From: Caballeronia arvi
GTDB lineage: Bacteria; Pseudomonadota; Gammaproteobacteria; Burkholderiales; Burkholderiaceae
Length of the DNA: 64,000 bases
Direction of reading: 5' to 3'
NCBI RefSeq assembly: GCF_001544695.2
Contig: NZ_FCOM02000029.1
Location: 29,681 to 93,680, forward strand
This document shows, piece after piece, positions 62,382-64,000 of the stretch. Within the stretch, counting starts at the first letter, position 1. Each line of letters opens with the position of its first letter. The position numbers were made by a program, and so were the translations under genes. The notes below the pieces were generated by a model. That model had not been told where the DNA came from. It saw only the letters and a list, made by a program, of their open reading frames with translations, and did not search any database.

Positions 62382-63761
62382 TCAGTAAGCGTTGGTGTGG
62401 CGTAGTCCCTTGAAGATCGTTGCGGCGATGATTCTCATATCGAGTCCGAACGACCAATTACCCAAATAGTACAAATCGTGAGCGACGCGTCCTTCCATCT
62501 TTTCGATCCGATCAGTTTCCCCACGAAAACCGTTGACCTGGGCCCAGCCGGTGATGCCTGGCTTGATCCGGTAACGATGGATGTACCCCGATACGACCTT
62601 CTGATACAGGTCGTCATGTTCAAGCGCGTGTGGACGCGGGCCCACGACCGACATGTCGCCTAGCAGAACGTTGAAGAACTGCGGCAGCTCATCGAGGCTG
62701 GTGCGGCGCAGGAACGCCCCGACACGGGTCACGCGCGGATCGTTGCGCGTGGCCTGCTGGAGCACTCCGGCCCGTTCCGTGTGCATGCGCATCGAACGGA
62801 ACTTGTAGATGTTGAAGACGCGGCCGTCTGCGCCCTTGCGGCGTTGCCTGAAGAAGACCGGCCCGCGCGAGGTCAGCTTGATGGCGAGCGCAATGCAGAT
62901 CAGGAGCGGCGAGACGGCGATGATCGCGCCGAGCGCGAACGCGCGGTCGAAGAGTTCTTTCTGCAACTGCGCCGATGCCGACAGCGGCGACGCGACCAGG
63001 TCGATCGCGGGCTGGCCGAGCAGATCGGTCACGCCGCTTTCGAAGAGCGCGAGGCTGCGCACGTCGGGAATGAAGCGCACGTTGATGAGATCGTCGCGGA
63101 ATTCGTTCACGAAGCGCAGGATCGTGCGCTCTTCGGAAAGCGGCAGCGCGAGCCACACTTCGTGCACGTTCTGCGAGCGCACGAAGCTGATGAAGGCATC
63201 GTAGTTGTCGTAGACCGGCACGCGCGTGGTCAGACGCGCCTTGCCCGGCGCCGCATTGAACGCAGCGGTCATGCGAAAGCCGGTGTCCTGCGAGCGTTCG
63301 ATCTTGCGAACAATCGAATCGCAATGCCTGCCGCCGCCGACGATCGCCACCTGCTGCAGGTTCATACCCGCGTTGCGCATATGCGCGAGGATTGCATGCG
63401 TGATGAGGCGGCCGGCGATCATGAGGCCGCCGGACATCGCGGTCCAGTAGGCGAACCAGAGGCGCGATACATAGTCGAGCCGATGCAGCGAGAACATGAG
63501 CGCGAGCGCGCAGCCCTGCACGACGAGCCAGCCGAGCGAGACCTGACAGGCAAGCTGAAGCTTGCTGCGGCCGCGCCACGACTGATAGACGCCGAAGCCA
63601 GGAAAGAGCGCGAGCGAGAACGCCGCCGCGAACGCGACGAACGCCACCGAATAGGTGTGAGCCTCGATGTACTCGAACCTGATTTGCGACGCTACCGCCG
63701 CGCCGCCGACGATCATTACGACGTCGAACAGGCGTGCCAGCAACCCTTGTAAATCGCGCAT
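62382..63761 (-). CDS. Undecaprenyl-phosphate glucose phosphotransferase (WcaJ/BceB type)
   Basis: A 459-residue polyisoprenyl-phosphate hexose-1-phosphate transferase that loads the first sugar, probably glucose-1-P, onto undecaprenyl phosphate. Four N-terminal membrane helices, a Rossmann-like middle (VAIVGGGRHCDSIVRKIE), a re-entrant helix (FALGAIIAVSPLLICIALAIKL), then the catalytic domain GPVFFRQRRKGADGRVFNIYKFRSM, RRTSLDELPQFFNVLLGDMSVVGPRP and YRIKPGITGWAQVNGFRGET. ATG 63761 has GGGGAGA upstream. First gene of the wcaJ-wza-wzc operon. Confidence 0.94.
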   Translation of the reverse strand: MRDLQGLLARLFDVVMIVGGAAVASQIRFEYIEAHTYSVAFVAFAAAFSLALFPGFGVYQSWRGRSKLQLACQVSLGWLVVQGCALALMFSLHRLDYVSRLWFAYWTAMSGGLMIAGRLITHAILAHMRNAGMNLQQVAIVGGGRHCDSIVRKIERSQDTGFRMTAAFNAAPGKARLTTRVPVYDNYDAFISFVRSQNVHEVWLALPLSEERTILRFVNEFRDDLINVRFIPDVRSLALFESGVTDLLGQPAIDLVASPLSASAQLQKELFDRAFALGAIIAVSPLLICIALAIKLTSRGPVFFRQRRKGADGRVFNIYKFRSMRMHTERAGVLQQATRNDPRVTRVGAFLRRTSLDELPQFFNVLLGDMSVVGPRPHALEHDDLYQKVVSGYIHRYRIKPGITGWAQVNGFRGETDRIEKMEGRVAHDLYYLGNWSFGLDMRIIAATIFKGLRHTNAY

Positions 63762-63896
63762 GTTATCTCCCCGAAACGCAATCAGCCCTTTACCGCTCCG
63801 CTTCGTCTCCTCCGTCGCCAGTGCCCGTCTTTTCGAATGAAAGCCGTTGCAAAAACGCTGCTGCCTCAACCGGTCATGCCGTCGCCCGTGGCGCGC

Positions 63897-64000
63897 TCAA
63901 TGGCGCCCGTAGGTATCGTCGAAGCGCACGATGTCGTCTTCGCCGAGATAGCTGCCGGACTGCACTTCGATGATCTCGAGCGGCACCTTGCCCGGGTTCT
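63897..64000 (-). CDS. manC: Mannose-1-phosphate guanylyltransferase/mannose-6-phosphate isomerase (3' end only)
   Basis: Only the last 34 codons lie in the window; the stop TGA is at 63897-63899. They encode NPGKVPLEIIEVQSGSYLGE and then DDIVRFDDTYGRH, the C-terminal cupin (isomerase) signature of ManC/AlgA/BceA. The enzyme makes GDP-mannose. It is 135 bp upstream of the WcaJ-like gene on the same strand, as bceA is near bceB in cepacian clusters. Confidence 0.88.
   Translation of the reverse strand, partial: NPGKVPLEIIEVQSGSYLGEDDIVRFDDTYGRH

Overview
The window is high-GC, densely coded DNA whose gene content points to the Burkholderia sensu lato group (Paraburkholderia/Caballeronia type): a soluble NAD-linked molybdenum formate dehydrogenase of the fds type, a urt-ure urea module, the LPS inner-core genes waaA-kdoO-waaC-manB, and a cepacian-like exopolysaccharide export set. 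The genus is inferred from gene families and order only.

Layout. 1-6.3 kb: regulator fdsR (cut by the left edge) divergent from fdsGBAD. 6.3-9.5 kb (minus): SmtB-type zinc sensor, cation-efflux protein and FAD monooxygenase, with a near-perfect 12-2-12 operator. 9.6-17.1 kb: TPR/glycosyltransferase protein, MHS-family transporter, a frameshifted acetyltransferase, a membrane-anchored unknown, a DUF2968 protein and a glutamine-amidotransferase-like hydrolase with a long disordered N-terminus. 17.3-23.5 kb (mostly minus): Kef-type antiporter, glnB, nadE, a COG3146-type protein, GIY-YIG protein and ppa. 23.7-27.4 kb: aldehyde dehydrogenase, short-chain dehydrogenase, MFS transporter. 27.4-40 kb: urea import (urtABCDE) and urease (ureDABCEFG). 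40-42.1 kb: FkbM methyltransferase and a low-GC DUF4238 gene. 42.2-47.1 kb (minus): LPS core genes. 47.5-53 kb (plus): flippase, two glycosyltransferases, galE and a WecA-like initiating transferase. 53-58.8 kb: dienelactone hydrolase, an ImmA/IrrE protease overlapping a small membrane protein, alpha/beta hydrolase, O-antigen-ligase-like protein and small exported proteins. 58.8-64 kb (minus): wzc, wza, a WcaJ-like transferase and the tail of manC.

The most unusual feature is in the urea region. Two copies of a roughly 620-bp element, in opposite orientation and each with inverted arms, enclose urtABCD; the second copy separates urtD from urtE. Next to each element base composition changes in a mirror-image way: coding sequence just before it is rich in T-ending codons, sequence just after it is rich in A/C. 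This is what C-to-T damage on the exposed 3'-ended strand after repeated breakage at a palindrome would give. Two good sigma-54 (-24/-12) matches, one before urtA and one before ureA, suggest nitrogen control of urea import and hydrolysis.

Two genes cut by the window edges (fdsR and manC) were read directly from the sequence. No tRNA, rRNA, CRISPR array, integrase or transposase was seen.
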